A stretch of 44,794 bases of DNA from the NCBI GenBank assembly GCA_902767565.1, contig CACXHY010000016.1, positions 1 to 44,794 on the forward strand, in the 5' to 3' direction. Below the pieces are notes generated by a model. That model did no database searches. It was not told the DNA's origin and saw only the letters and a list, made by a program, of their open reading frames with translations. Numbering within the stretch: the stretch's first letter is position 1; every line of letters begins with the position of its first letter. Origin of the DNA: an uncultured Eubacteriales bacterium. GTDB taxonomy: Bacteria; Bacillota; Clostridia; Christensenellales; Aristaeellaceae. Below are positions 26,081 through 34,610 of the stretch, piece by piece. The position numbers and the translations under genes were made by a program.

Positions 26081-26833
26081 ATGAGGGATACGGCCATCGA
26101 CCGGCTGCGGGAGATCCTCGGCGGCTCCTGGCGGATCGTGTTTTTCGGCGGGGCCGGCGTGTCCACCGCCAGCGGCATCCCGGACTTCCGCTCGGCTGAC
26201 GGACTGTCGGCGCGGGACGAAGACGGCCCCGATCCGGAGACCGCCCTGAGCAAAACCTTCTTTCATCTGCAGACAGAGCGGTTCTTCGACTACTACCGCC
26301 GGCACCTGCTGTTCCCGGACGCCCGGCCCAACGCCGCCCACCGGTACCTGTACGCGCTGGAGAAGCGGGACAGGCTCCGGGGCATCGTCACCCAGAACGT
26401 GGACGGCCTCCACCGGGCGGCGGGGAACATCCGGGTCTATGAGCTGCACGGCAGCGTACACGAGAACCACTGCACCGAGTGCGGCGCCCGGTATCCCATG
26501 GAAGCCGTCCTTCACTGCGGCGGCATCCCCCGCTGCGCGTGCGGCGGCGTGATCCGGCCGGACATCGTGCTGTACGGGGAGCCGCCGGAGCCCTTCGTGT
26601 GCATCGGCGCGAAGCGGGAGATCGCCGGGGCCGACACCCTCATCGTGGCGGGGACTTCCCTGGCGGTGGAGCCGGCGGCCGGCTTTCTCGACGGCTTCCG
26701 CGGGAAAAACCTGATCATCATCAACAAGACCCCCACCCCGGCGGACGGGCGGGCAGATCTGCTGATCCGCGGGGATGTGGCGGAGATCTTCGCCCGGCTG
26801 GCGGAGGCGGACAGCGCGGAAGAGGGAGGCTGA
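26081..26833 (+). CDS. sirtuin, NAD-dependent protein deacylase
   Basis: 250 residues. Removes acyl groups from lysines using NAD+. Motifs: FFGGAGVSTASGIPDFRS (NAD site), ITQNVDGLHRAAG, ELHGSVHENHC with the catalytic His, zinc Cys pairs CTEC and CACGG, VLYGEPPEP, and VAGTSLAVEPAAGF. Class U/III-like bacterial type. Follows the helicase after 22 bases and overlaps in context with the GNAT gene (four bases downstream), suggesting paired acetylation control. Confidence 0.96.
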   Translation: MRDTAIDRLREILGGSWRIVFFGGAGVSTASGIPDFRSADGLSARDEDGPDPETALSKTFFHLQTERFFDYYRRHLLFPDARPNAAHRYLYALEKRDRLRGIVTQNVDGLHRAAGNIRVYELHGSVHENHCTECGARYPMEAVLHCGGIPRCACGGVIRPDIVLYGEPPEPFVCIGAKREIAGADTLIVAGTSLAVEPAAGFLDGFRGKNLIIINKTPTPADGRADLLIRGDVAEIFARLAEADSAEEGG

Positions 26834-26837
26834 AAGC

Positions 26838-27284
26838 ATGCGGCTCAGAAAACTGAACGATACGGACCGGGAGGCCGTCACGGCGCTGTTCCTGGAGGTG
26901 TTCTCCGGGGATCCCTGGCATGACGACTGGAGCAGCCGGGACCAGCTGACGGCCTACATCGACGACCTGACCGGGCAGCGGAACTCCCTGGCCCTGGGGT
27001 ATTTCGACGGTGCCCAGCTGTGCGCGGCTTCCCTGGGCTGCGTGAAGCACTGGTTCCGGGGCACGGAGTACTGCGTGGACGAGTTCTTCGTGGACCCGCG
27101 CCTGCAGGGCCGGGGCACGGGCACCGCCTTCCTGCGGGAGACGGAAGCACTTCTGCGGGAGATGGGCATCCGCGCGATCTTCCTGCAGACCGGCCGGACC
27201 GTGCCCGCCTTCGCCTTTTACCTGAAGAACGGCTTCTCGGAGCTTGAGGACCATGTGTCCCTGTCAAAACGGATCCCGGAGTGA
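26838..27284 (+). CDS. GNAT family N-acetyltransferase
   Basis: 148 residues, complete GNAT fold. Acetyl-CoA motif A is VDEFFVDPRLQGRGTGTAFL (Q/RxxGxG/A reads QGRGTG), followed by EMGIRAIFLQTGRTVPAFAFYLKNGF. Substrate (protein lysine or small amine) unknown. ATG 26838 lies four bases after the sirtuin stop with AGAGGGAGG inside the end of that gene, so the two are translationally linked. Confidence 0.93.
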   Translation: MRLRKLNDTDREAVTALFLEVFSGDPWHDDWSSRDQLTAYIDDLTGQRNSLALGYFDGAQLCAASLGCVKHWFRGTEYCVDEFFVDPRLQGRGTGTAFLRETEALLREMGIRAIFLQTGRTVPAFAFYLKNGFSELEDHVSLSKRIPE

Positions 27285-27291
27285 GCATCAC

Positions 27292-27324
27292 AAAACCCCT
27301 CGCCTGTGATCGGTGAGGGGTTTT
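27292..27324. terminator. bidirectional terminator
   Basis: Stem AAAACCCCTC (27292-27301) / GAGGGGTTTT (27315-27324), symmetric for both strands; separates the GNAT gene from the converging gene ending at 27343. Confidence 0.9.
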
Positions 27325-27342
27325 CACGCGTCTGTTTCCGGA

Positions 27343-28620
27343 TCACCGTCCGCGGCCGCCCTGGCCGCCCCAGCCACCCTGACCGCCGGGTCCGCCCCAG
27401 CCGCCGGGGTTCCCGCCCTGGCCGCCCCAGCCGCCGCCAGGGCCGCCGAACGTCTGGTTGGGGAGGACGCTGACCTGCTGGCCGTTGCTGATGACGGTGC
27501 CGCCGTTGATGACGCCGCTGCCGTCATAGTCGAAGGGTAAATTGCCGCTGACGGTGACGGTGCCGCCGTTGATGACGATGTTGCCGTTGGCGTCGATGCC
27601 GTCGGTGTCGCCCTGGGCTATGGTGATGGTGATGTCGCCGCCGTTGATCTCCACGGCGGGCGTGGAGAAGTCGGACTTATAGGCCGCGTTGATGCCGTCG
27701 TCCCGGGCGGAGATGTCGAGGGTGCCGCCGTTGATCTGGACATAGGTGGCCTCGATGCCCTCGGAGGCGCTGATGACGAAGCTGCCGCCGTCGATCTGCA
27801 CCACGGAGGAGGCGTGGATGCCGTCGTCCCCCGCCGTGATCGCGAAGTCGCCGTCCGCGATGTAGACATAGCCCAGGGAGGCGTCGTCGTTGTTCTCCGC
27901 GTGGAGGCCGTCGGTGCCGGCCTGCAGGGTGAAGCTGCCCCCGGCGATGCGGATGGAGTCGTTGGCCTCGATGCATTTGGACGCCGCCGTGATGGCGTAG
28001 GTGCCGCCGGTCACCTTCAGGTCATCCTTGCCCACGATGCCGTTGTCGGTGGAGGAGATCGTCAGGGCGGCGGTGCCGTTCAGGGTCAGGTCCTCGCGGG
28101 AGAAGATGACGCCGTCGGTGTTGGTGCTGCCGTCCTTGCGGAAGGCGCCGGTGACGCTGAGGGAGGAGTCCGCGGTGACGGTGACGAACACCTTGTCCGC
28201 GCTCTTGACATAGATGCAGGGGAAGTCGGCGTTGGTGATGCTGACCCCGTCCAGCACCAGCTGCACCTTGGCGTCGTCCGGGGCCTCCACGATGACCGTG
28301 GTGCCGGTGACGGTGCCTGAGAGGACGTAGACGCCGGCCTCGGTGACGGTGATGTCCTGCCCGCTCGCCAGGGTCAGGGTCTCCGCTCCGCTCAGGTCCG
28401 GGGCCTGCTCCAGGTCGCGCTTGGAGAAGAGGTCGTCGGCGCTGTAGACGGGGGTGCCGGCGGTGACGGACGCGCCCGCGCCGCTGCCGGAGACGGTGGT
28501 GGTGCCGCCGTTTTTGTTCCCCGCCGCGCCGGCCGCGGGGATCGCAACCAGAAGGGCGGCGGCCATGGTCAGGGTCAGAATGATGATAACGGGTTTCCTG
28601 TATCCTTTGCGGTTCGTCAT
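27343..28620 (-). CDS. secreted Cthe_2159-like carbohydrate-binding domain protein
   Basis: 425 residues. Signal peptide (RKPVIIILTLTMAAALLVAIPAAGA, about 10-32, shown in part) then a right-handed beta-helix-like domain (DUF4353 family) with recurring motifs: AGVYVLSGTVTGTTVIVEA, DGVSITNADFPCIYVKSA, and GGTYAITAASKCIEANDSI, SSVVQIDGGSFVISASEGI. Cthe_2159 binds cellulose/polygalacturonate and Ca2+. The last ~35 residues are Gly/Trp/Gln repeats (GGWGGQGG), probably a surface-binding tail. ATG 28620 has AAGGAG upstream. Confidence 0.88.
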   Translation of the reverse strand: MTNRKGYRKPVIIILTLTMAAALLVAIPAAGAAGNKNGGTTTVSGSGAGASVTAGTPVYSADDLFSKRDLEQAPDLSGAETLTLASGQDITVTEAGVYVLSGTVTGTTVIVEAPDDAKVQLVLDGVSITNADFPCIYVKSADKVFVTVTADSSLSVTGAFRKDGSTNTDGVIFSREDLTLNGTAALTISSTDNGIVGKDDLKVTGGTYAITAASKCIEANDSIRIAGGSFTLQAGTDGLHAENNDDASLGYVYIADGDFAITAGDDGIHASSVVQIDGGSFVISASEGIEATYVQINGGTLDISARDDGINAAYKSDFSTPAVEINGGDITITIAQGDTDGIDANGNIVINGGTVTVSGNLPFDYDGSGVINGGTVISNGQQVSVLPNQTFGGPGGGWGGQGGNPGGWGGPGGQGGWGGQGGRGR

Positions 28621-29115
28621 GAGAGTTTCGCTCCTTTCCTGTGTCGGGGTGTTCGTGGGAACGATCCCGTAATAACCCGGCAACATGGAAAACCAATGGC
28701 CGAAATCTGAACAACAGGTGAACGTGTGCCGACCCGTGCTCCGGCGGGGTGGGGATCCTCACCTTCGGCACGAAGGCGTATGGTGTGTATTCTGCACCCG
28801 CGCCGCATTTCCTGCCTGCGGATCCCGGCGCGAAAAAGACGCCCGCAGTGACCGGACGCCTTTTTTTGTCACGCTGAAGCACGGGAGGTTCGCCCCAGCC
28901 GGACACAGGCCGAAACCTCCGCCGGCGTGATTGGATTGAGTTGGACGGGAATCGGTATCCTCGCGCGCCTTCGGTGGGAAAAGGTATTCCCTGCCGTCGG
29001 ATCTCGTCTTCCCCGGCGGCGCGTGTCATCGCCTGCTTCTGACGTTTCGCGTTCCCGCTTCTTGCGGATATGGTTTGGTTTTTGATTCGGGATCACAGGA
29101 TGAGAAGATCAAAGA
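28621..29115. other. intergenic region, 495 bases
   Basis: No gene is supported. On the minus strand TTGGTT (about 28702-28697) and TATTAC (about 28680-28675) with a 16-base spacer could drive the secreted protein. An imperfect inverted repeat, GACGGGAAT (about 28949) / ATTCCCTGCCGTC (about 28988), is present without a U-run. Short open frames here lack start signals. Confidence 0.5.
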
Positions 29116-32100
29116 TTAGAAGATTCCAGAGTCCAGATTCAACCAGAAAGCCGGCCGGACGGAGCCATCGTCGCTGCTCACGTAGTAGCTGCTGAGGGCG
29201 CCGCCGTGGTTCACGTACGCCGCGGTGCCCTGATAGTGGCCGGGCGAGCGGAGCCACCACCAGCCAGCGGCTTCGCCCTCAGCCGTCTGATAACTGGTGC
29301 TGGTCCAGGCCCCCTGTGCAATCGCATAAGCTGTGGGTCTGACTCTCGATCTGGTATTGCTGGTTGCGCCTGACGTGTTGTAATGCTCCACCCCGAAGTA
29401 TTTGTTAGCCTCTGCATAACTCAGCAGGAAGACCTTGTCCTGTGTGTTGTTTCCGCCGCCGGTGCTCCATCCGCTGTACCCTTGCCCTTTGCTGTTGTCC
29501 ACCGTCGTGGTCAGGATGGCACCCTGCTCCTCGGCGGTGAAGGCGGTGCGAAGGAAGTCCCCGTTCAGCCAGCTGCGCAGCGAGCAGTACTCCCAGGTCA
29601 CGCCGGTGTATGATGTGTTGTAGGGCTTCGCGTCCAGCCCGTACCGGCTGACCAGCAGAGCCCGGTTGTTGGCCGCGTCGTAGTCCAGCACGATCCACTC
29701 GATGGGTTCCTGCCCGTTGGCAGTGTTGTTGTCCTGCTCGTAGCGGCCGAAGCTGACATAGCTCCCGACCGTTTTGTACGGAGCCAGCTTCGCTTCGCGA
29801 GCTGCTGCTGCTGCTGCAAGATTATCGTCGTTTGCCAGCAGGCTGTCAACGTCCTTGTAGCCCCTGATCGTGTTGAAAACCGTGACGGCCCCCGCGTAAT
29901 CGCCCTTCTCCGTCAGCGCCTTTGCATGCAGATACTTGGTTTCCGTAATCTGCATTGCCGCATCGGAATAGCTGCCCAGCGCCGTGAACGCAGCAATGGC
30001 CTCGTCGTATCTTCCCGCCTGCTGCAACGCCTTTGCATGCAGATACTTCGTCTCCTTCACCTGCGTCGACGCATCGGAATAGCTGCCCAACGCCGTGAAT
30101 GCAGCAATGGCCTCGTCGTATCTTCCCGCCTGCTGCAACGCCTTTGCCTGCAGATACTTCGTCTCCTTCACCTGCGTCGACGCATCGGAATAGCTGCCCA
30201 ACGCCGTGAATGCCTCGACGGCCTCCTCGTATCTCCCTTCCTTCCGCAGCGCGAGGGCATTCCGGTAGTTGTTCCCGGGGACGATGACCTGCGTCACGAT
30301 CAGCGCGGCCGCGGCCACCAGCACCACCGCCAGCACGGCGAGGATCGTGTTGCGCTTCTTTGCGGCCGCGGCCTCCGCTTCGCGCCGCTGCCGCTCCTCC
30401 GCCTGCCGTCTGGCCTCCTGTTCGGCAGCCATGCACTCCTCGTACCGCTGTGCCGCTTGGGCGCGAAGTTCGATCACGTCGCGGTATCCATTCAGCTCGG
30501 TCACAGCCAGCAGTTGCCTTGCGGCTTTCCATTTGCCGCTCACGCCGCCGGCGTCGTTCATGGCCTTGACGGCATCGTCATACAGACCTGATCGGATGGA
30601 TTCCGCCGCATCCGCGCAGATCCTTGCGGATCTTTTCGCATCTCTGTAATCCGGAACGCTCAGGAACAGCCTTGCCGCTTCGTCAAGCCCTGCAGGGTTC
30701 CCCTGCTCCTTGCCGTACATCTCCGCGGCCTGCAGGTAGATCGCCTTCTGCCGGGCCTGTTCCGCCAGCGCCCTGCACTGGGCGGCGCGTTCGGCGGCCT
30801 CATCGTCCCCGATGGCCGCGAACATGGCGGCGGCAGACTTCAGGTTTGCTTCCGGCATGTCGCCGGGCTCGTTGGCTTTCACGGCGCGAAGGAAAACGTC
30901 CTCCTTCAGCCGGCTGTCGGGCCGGCGGCTGCCGTCCGCCCGCTTCCCCGCCGAGCGGGTGCAGGCGGTCCTGTAAGCGGCCAGCTCCGCGTCCAGTTTG
31001 CCCCGGTCGGCGCCGGGCAGCACCGCCATCTCCACGGCGCAGTCGTAAGCATAGTCGCGGATCTGCCGGGCCACGCGCTCCTCCACCTTCGCGGCCCAGC
31101 CCTCATAGACGGCCTTCTGCCCCGGGTCGGCAAAGCGCAGGGCCTTCTGCCAGTCGGGGTTGTCGTCATACCGGAACGCGGTCTCCGCCAGGTCCTCCTC
31201 GCTGCGCAGCCGGAAGGCGACGCAGGCCTTGGCGGCATAGGCCGGGGCATACTTCGGGTCGATGTCGAGCACCCGGTCGAGGTATTCCCGCGCGCTGTCG
31301 AAGTCCCCGTCCTCCAGGAACAGCCGGGCGCGGTCCATCAGGCTGCCGACGCCGGGCGCGGCGATCCCCTCCGCAGGCATGGTCCTGGGGGCGGTCGCCG
31401 GCCGCTCCTGCGCCCGGTCCGCGTCCAGCACCTTCTTCACGCCCCGGATCAGGTCCTGCATGAAGCCGATCTTGCTCATGTCCTGGCTCTGCAGGCTGCT
31501 CAGCTCGTCCGGCAGGTCGTAGGGGTCCATCCCCCGGTAGCAGGGGATCAGCAGCCGCCCGCGGTCCCGGGCCATCAGCGCGAGGAAGCGGTTCCACTCG
31601 TTTTTGACCCACACCGTATTGAAATACTCCGGCTTCGACCCAATGACCACCATCACCCGGGCGGACTGCAGCGCGGCAAAGATGTAGGGCTCGTACTCCT
31701 GCCCCAGCTTGTCCTCCAGCGTGATGCGGCTGAAGAACACCTTGTAGCCCTGCTCGGTCAGGCCGTAGTACACGTCCTGCGCCCACTGGCTGTCGTGGGT
31801 GCGGCGGCCGTTCTCGTCCGTCTCCTTGTAGCAGATGAAAACGTCGTAGGGCTTCTCGTTCTGCGAGATCGCGAGGATCCCCCTCTGGATCTCCGCGATG
31901 CGGGCGGCCTCCTCCTCGTAGAGGGCGCGGCTGCGGGCGTCGGGCGCGTTCTCCACCGCGGCCTTGTAGTCCTCGTCCGCCAGGATGGATGTCAGCTGCA
32001 GCCGGTGGCAGGTGGGGATGCGCTGGCCCGTGGCGGGGTCCTCCACATACTCGATGCCGAAGCGGCTGATCACTGCGCCCCAGTGGGCCTCGGCGTCGGT

Positions 32101-32313
32101 GTCGTCCTGCTCGAGGATCTTCTCGTAGGCGGCGACGGCCTTGTCGAACTCGCCCTGCCGCCGGAAATGGTTCGCCCGGTTGTAGCGGTTCAGCTTGCTC
32201 TCGTCGTCCGCCTTCGGGATGGTGGACGTGATGCCGCAGTACTGGCAGGTGCCGTAGGTCGCGCCGGCCTCGAACTCGACGTCGCCGCCGCACATCTTGC
32301 ACTTGATGATCAC
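29116..32313 (-). CDS. zinc ribbon - TIR - TPR membrane protein with C-terminal DUF6273 domain
   Basis: 1065 residues from GTG with AAAGGAG eight bases upstream. Domains: N-terminal zinc ribbon (Cys 5, 8, 23, 26: CKMCGG / CQYCG), a TPR-like pair (about 40-75), TIR domain (about 153-270: KPYDVFICYKETDE, KVFFSRITLEDKLG, EYEPYIFAALQSARVMVVI with a Glu at 206 or 208 in the position of the NADase catalytic residue), further TPR-like helices and a charged coiled coil, one membrane helix (about 652-680), three near-identical 37-residue TPR repeats (about 688-798), and a DUF6273 lectin-like domain (about 850-1065, ending SVRPAFWLNL). TIR enzymes cleave NAD+ or act as scaffolds; the extracytoplasmic lectin-like end suggests a signal sensor. 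Not verified experimentally. Confidence 0.88.
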   Translation of the reverse strand: MIIKCKMCGGDVEFEAGATYGTCQYCGITSTIPKADDESKLNRYNRANHFRRQGEFDKAVAAYEKILEQDDTDAEAHWGAVISRFGIEYVEDPATGQRIPTCHRLQLTSILADEDYKAAVENAPDARSRALYEEEAARIAEIQRGILAISQNEKPYDVFICYKETDENGRRTHDSQWAQDVYYGLTEQGYKVFFSRITLEDKLGQEYEPYIFAALQSARVMVVIGSKPEYFNTVWVKNEWNRFLALMARDRGRLLIPCYRGMDPYDLPDELSSLQSQDMSKIGFMQDLIRGVKKVLDADRAQERPATAPRTMPAEGIAAPGVGSLMDRARLFLEDGDFDSAREYLDRVLDIDPKYAPAYAAKACVAFRLRSEEDLAETAFRYDDNPDWQKALRFADPGQKAVYEGWAAKVEERVARQIRDYAYDCAVEMAVLPGADRGKLDAELAAYRTACTRSAGKRADGSRRPDSRLKEDVFLRAVKANEPGDMPEANLKSAAAMFAAIGDDEAAERAAQCRALAEQARQKAIYLQAAEMYGKEQGNPAGLDEAARLFLSVPDYRDAKRSARICADAAESIRSGLYDDAVKAMNDAGGVSGKWKAARQLLAVTELNGYRDVIELRAQAAQRYEECMAAEQEARRQAEERQRREAEAAAAKKRNTILAVLAVVLVAAAALIVTQVIVPGNNYRNALALRKEGRYEEAVEAFTALGSYSDASTQVKETKYLQAKALQQAGRYDEAIAAFTALGSYSDASTQVKETKYLHAKALQQAGRYDEAIAAFTALGSYSDAAMQITETKYLHAKALTEKGDYAGAVTVFNTIRGYKDVDSLLANDDNLAAAAAAREAKLAPYKTVGSYVSFGRYEQDNNTANGQEPIEWIVLDYDAANNRALLVSRYGLDAKPYNTSYTGVTWEYCSLRSWLNGDFLRTAFTAEEQGAILTTTVDNSKGQGYSGWSTGGGNNTQDKVFLLSYAEANKYFGVEHYNTSGATSNTRSRVRPTAYAIAQGAWTSTSYQTAEGEAAGWWWLRSPGHYQGTAAYVNHGGALSSYYVSSDDGSVRPAFWLNLDSGIF
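29918..30250 (-). repeat. three 111-bp in-frame tandem repeats in the TIR gene
   Basis: Units of 111 bases (37 codons: KETKYL-AKALQQAGRYDEA then IAAFTALGSYSDASTQV) repeat three times; the two inner units differ by very few bases, the outer one (29918-30028) by more. Recent duplication or homogenisation is the simplest reading. Confidence 0.85.
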
Positions 32314-32821
32314 GGGGATAGGCTCCTTTCCTCGCCCGATGCCGGGATCCCGCGGGGGACCGCCGGCGCCGGCCGCCGATATGCTGTCATAGATGGAACA
32401 GCGGGCCCCCGCGATGCGCATTGCGCGGCCGATGCCGCCGGGGCGGGGCTGTTCCGTTTTCACGAGCGTGATGTCCGCCGCCCTGTCCCGCTGCCGCTCT
32501 TTCCGGCGCGGTCCCGGGCGTGTGACTTCGCGTCAAGTATAACACAAGACGCGGCCGGCTTCAATCGGAAAAATCGGCGAACGGCAGAGGGAACAGGGAA
32601 AAAAGGCGGCAGAAGATCCCGCGGCGATCGCTTCCCCTCCATGCCGATGCGCACATGACGACCGAGATCATACCACGATATGTCATATCCCTCAGGCGCC
32701 CGGGAGGCCTTCCCGGGGTCGTCGGCAAAGCCGGGCATACAGTCCCCGGATCCGGGGGCGGGGACTTCTCAAACAGCGGCAGGACGGATCCGGGGATCAT
32801 CGCCCCGCAGCCCCTTGCGAA
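32314..32821. other. intergenic region left of the tRNA-like element
   Basis: Holds the long GC-rich leader and promoter of the TIR gene. 32582-32803 shows no gene and no clear signal. 32804-32821 (CCCCGCAGCCCCTTGCGAA) resembles 41302-41322, so the repeat may extend this far. Confidence 0.5.
32536..32564 (-). promoter_or_regulatory. promoter of the TIR gene
   Basis: Minus strand TTGAAG (32564-32559), 17 bases, TATACT (32541-32536). The transcript start near 32530 leaves a ~215-base GC-rich leader before GTG 32313; an in-frame start at 32463 lacks a ribosome binding site. Confidence 0.65.
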
Positions 32822-33040
32822 CACAACAAAAGCGGGTGATGGGAATCGAACCTGCGTGACCAGCTTGGAAGGCTCATATAATCGCACTAAATTACCCAAT
32901 TTGCATATTCTATACATAATGCCTGAACATTCTGGATTAGTTATTGATCAGCCCGCATTTGCACAATCAAGCCCAACCGGCGTCACATTCAAGGGTTGCC
33001 TGCTCTGAACTGTCAGCAGTTTGGAACAGGCAGCCCTTGT
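32822..33040 (-). repeat. tRNA-Gly-like element, copy 1
   Basis: Minus-strand reading: a nested hairpin at the 5' end (AAGGG / CCCTT outer, TGCCTG / CAGGCA middle, AACTG-loop-CAGTT inner, 33038-32991), about 100 bases of AT-richer sequence, then a tRNA-Gly-like 3' part: anticodon-loop segment GCCTTCCAAGC, T-arm GGTTCGATTCCC and acceptor strand CACCCGCT, followed by TTTTGTTGTG in place of CCA. D-arm and 5' acceptor are degenerate and the anticodon stem has a mismatch, so it is not an ordinary tRNA. Similar over the whole length to 41323-41542. Confidence 0.75.
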
Positions 33041-33370
33041 ATCAGTCCGCACACAGGCCCGATAATCGTTGACCGCGCAAACCGCCCCCGCCATTGGACA
33101 GCACCAATACCTTCACGCATTTCAAAAGTGTTCGGGTGTCCCGCATGTATGGTATCACAGAACGGATCGGCCGCCGATTCATCATATGGGCGCCGGGAAG
33201 GTACGGAGCCGGACCGCTCGGGGCGGGGTCGCGGGACGGCGCGTGTGCGGTGTCCGCACGAAAAAACCAGCGCTTCGCATTTCACGCCGCCGCTGCGCCT
33301 GCTCTCCCGGGATCCCGTTTATCAATCCTTGCCGTCGATCCCGTCACTTTTTGCGAATCCGGCTCAATGC

Positions 33371-33399
33371 TTGACATAACCGATGAATCGTGGTATGCT
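33371..33399 (+). promoter_or_regulatory. promoter of the sugar ABC transporter operon
   Basis: TTGACA (33371-33376), 17 bases, TATGCT (33394-33399), then an ~70-base leader ending in AAAGGAG. The region 33041-33370 contains no gene I can support; no cre box or operator is obvious. Confidence 0.8.
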
Positions 33400-33471
33400 G
33401 TGCGCAGCTTGCGGATCAGATCGTCGAATGAGTTTTGGTTCGCAAAGAAAAAACAAAGGAGTGTCCTGAGT

Positions 33472-34521
33472 ATGAAGAAGATTCTGGCAATCGTTCTGTC
33501 CATGCTGATGGTCTGCGCCTGCTTCACGGTGCATGCCGAGGAAGCGCACAAGGTTGGCATCTCGATGCCCACCAGAGACCTGCAGCGCTGGAACCAGGAT
33601 GGCGAGTACATGCAGCGCATGTTCGAGGAAGCCGGCTATGTGGTCGACCTGCAGTATGCGGGCAACGACGTGCAGACCCAGCTGTCCCAGATCGAGAACA
33701 TGATCGCCAACGGCGCTGAGGTCCTTGTCATCGCCGCGATCGAAGGCTCCTCCCTTGGCGAGGCGCTGGACATGGCTGCGGAGTACGGCATCCCGGTCAT
33801 CGCTTATGACCGCCTGCTGATGGAGTCCGACGCCGTCAGCTTCTATGCCACCTTCGACAACTACAAGGTCGGCACCGTGCAGGGCACCTACATCAAGGAT
33901 ACCCTGGATCTGGACAACGCGGAAGGCCCCTTCAACCTTGAGATCACCGCCGGCGACCCCGGTGACAACAACGCGCTGTTCTTCTATCAGGGCGCGATCG
34001 ACGTGCTGGCTCCGTACATCGAGTCCGGCAAGCTCGTGGTCGTGTCCGGCCAGACCGAGTTCGAGCAGGTCGCGACGCCCCTGTGGTCCACCGCCACCGC
34101 GCAGAGCCGCGCTGAGAACATCCTGTCCACCTACTACAACGACGGCACCGTCCTGGATGCCTGGCTGTGCTCCAACGACTCCACCGCCCTGGGCGTGACC
34201 AACGCGCTTGTTGCCAACTACACCGGCGCTTATCCGATCGTCACCGGTCAGGACTGCGACGTTGCCAACACCAAGAACATGATCGCCGGCCTCCAGAGCA
34301 TGTCCGTGTTCAAGGACACCCGTACCCTGGCCGCGCAGGTCGTGCACATGGTTACCCAGATCTTCAACGGCGAAGAAGTTGACGTGAATGACAGAGAGAC
34401 CTACAACAACGGCGTCATCGTGGTTCCCTCCTTCCTGTGCGAGCCCGTGTTCGCCGATGCGAACAACTACGAAGAGATCCTGATCGAGTCCGGTTATTAC
34501 ACGCCCGATCAGCTGCAGTAA
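33472..34521 (+). CDS. sugar ABC transporter substrate-binding protein (ChvE-like)
   Basis: 349 residues. N-terminal export signal MKKILAIVLSMLMVCAC (a VCAC pseudo-lipobox at 14-17 or cleavage after VHA). Periplasmic-binding-protein type 1 fold of the monosaccharide group: VGISMPTRDLQRWNQDGEY, GAEVLVIAAIEGSSLG, PVIAYDRLL, NDSTALGVTNALV and GQDCDVANTKNMIAG, closely following the ChvE/xylose-arabinose-galactose binders. Start set by AAAGGAG. Followed by a hairpin and then the ATPase gene. Confidence 0.95.
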   Translation: MKKILAIVLSMLMVCACFTVHAEEAHKVGISMPTRDLQRWNQDGEYMQRMFEEAGYVVDLQYAGNDVQTQLSQIENMIANGAEVLVIAAIEGSSLGEALDMAAEYGIPVIAYDRLLMESDAVSFYATFDNYKVGTVQGTYIKDTLDLDNAEGPFNLEITAGDPGDNNALFFYQGAIDVLAPYIESGKLVVVSGQTEFEQVATPLWSTATAQSRAENILSTYYNDGTVLDAWLCSNDSTALGVTNALVANYTGAYPIVTGQDCDVANTKNMIAGLQSMSVFKDTRTLAAQVVHMVTQIFNGEEVDVNDRETYNNGVIVVPSFLCEPVFADANNYEEILIESGYYTPDQLQ

Positions 34522-34542
34522 TCCGAAAGCAATGCCGATATT

Positions 34543-34575
34543 GGGGCAGGCGGGGTCAACCTGCCTGCCCCTTTC
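34543..34575 (+). terminator. intercistronic hairpin after the binding-protein gene
   Basis: Perfect stem GGGGCAGGC (34543-34551) / GCCTGCCCC (34563-34571) followed by TTTC. In binding-protein-dependent systems such hairpins reduce or protect downstream message so the binding protein exceeds the membrane components. Confidence 0.7.
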
Positions 34576-34610
34576 ACATCAATCCATCTGATGGGAGCTG
34601 AAGCAAAGAC

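Noticed and set aside
28835-28876. Possible terminator near ACGCC...GGACGCCTTTTTTT
   Set aside because: The arms are direct, not inverted, so no stable stem forms before the T-run.
29918-30250. Regular repeats as a second CRISPR array
   Set aside because: Units are 111 bases without spacers and encode TPR repeats in frame.
32829-32896. Functional tRNA-Gly gene
   Set aside because: Anticodon stem mispaired, 5' acceptor and D-arm degenerate and no CCA; the same for 41331-41400.
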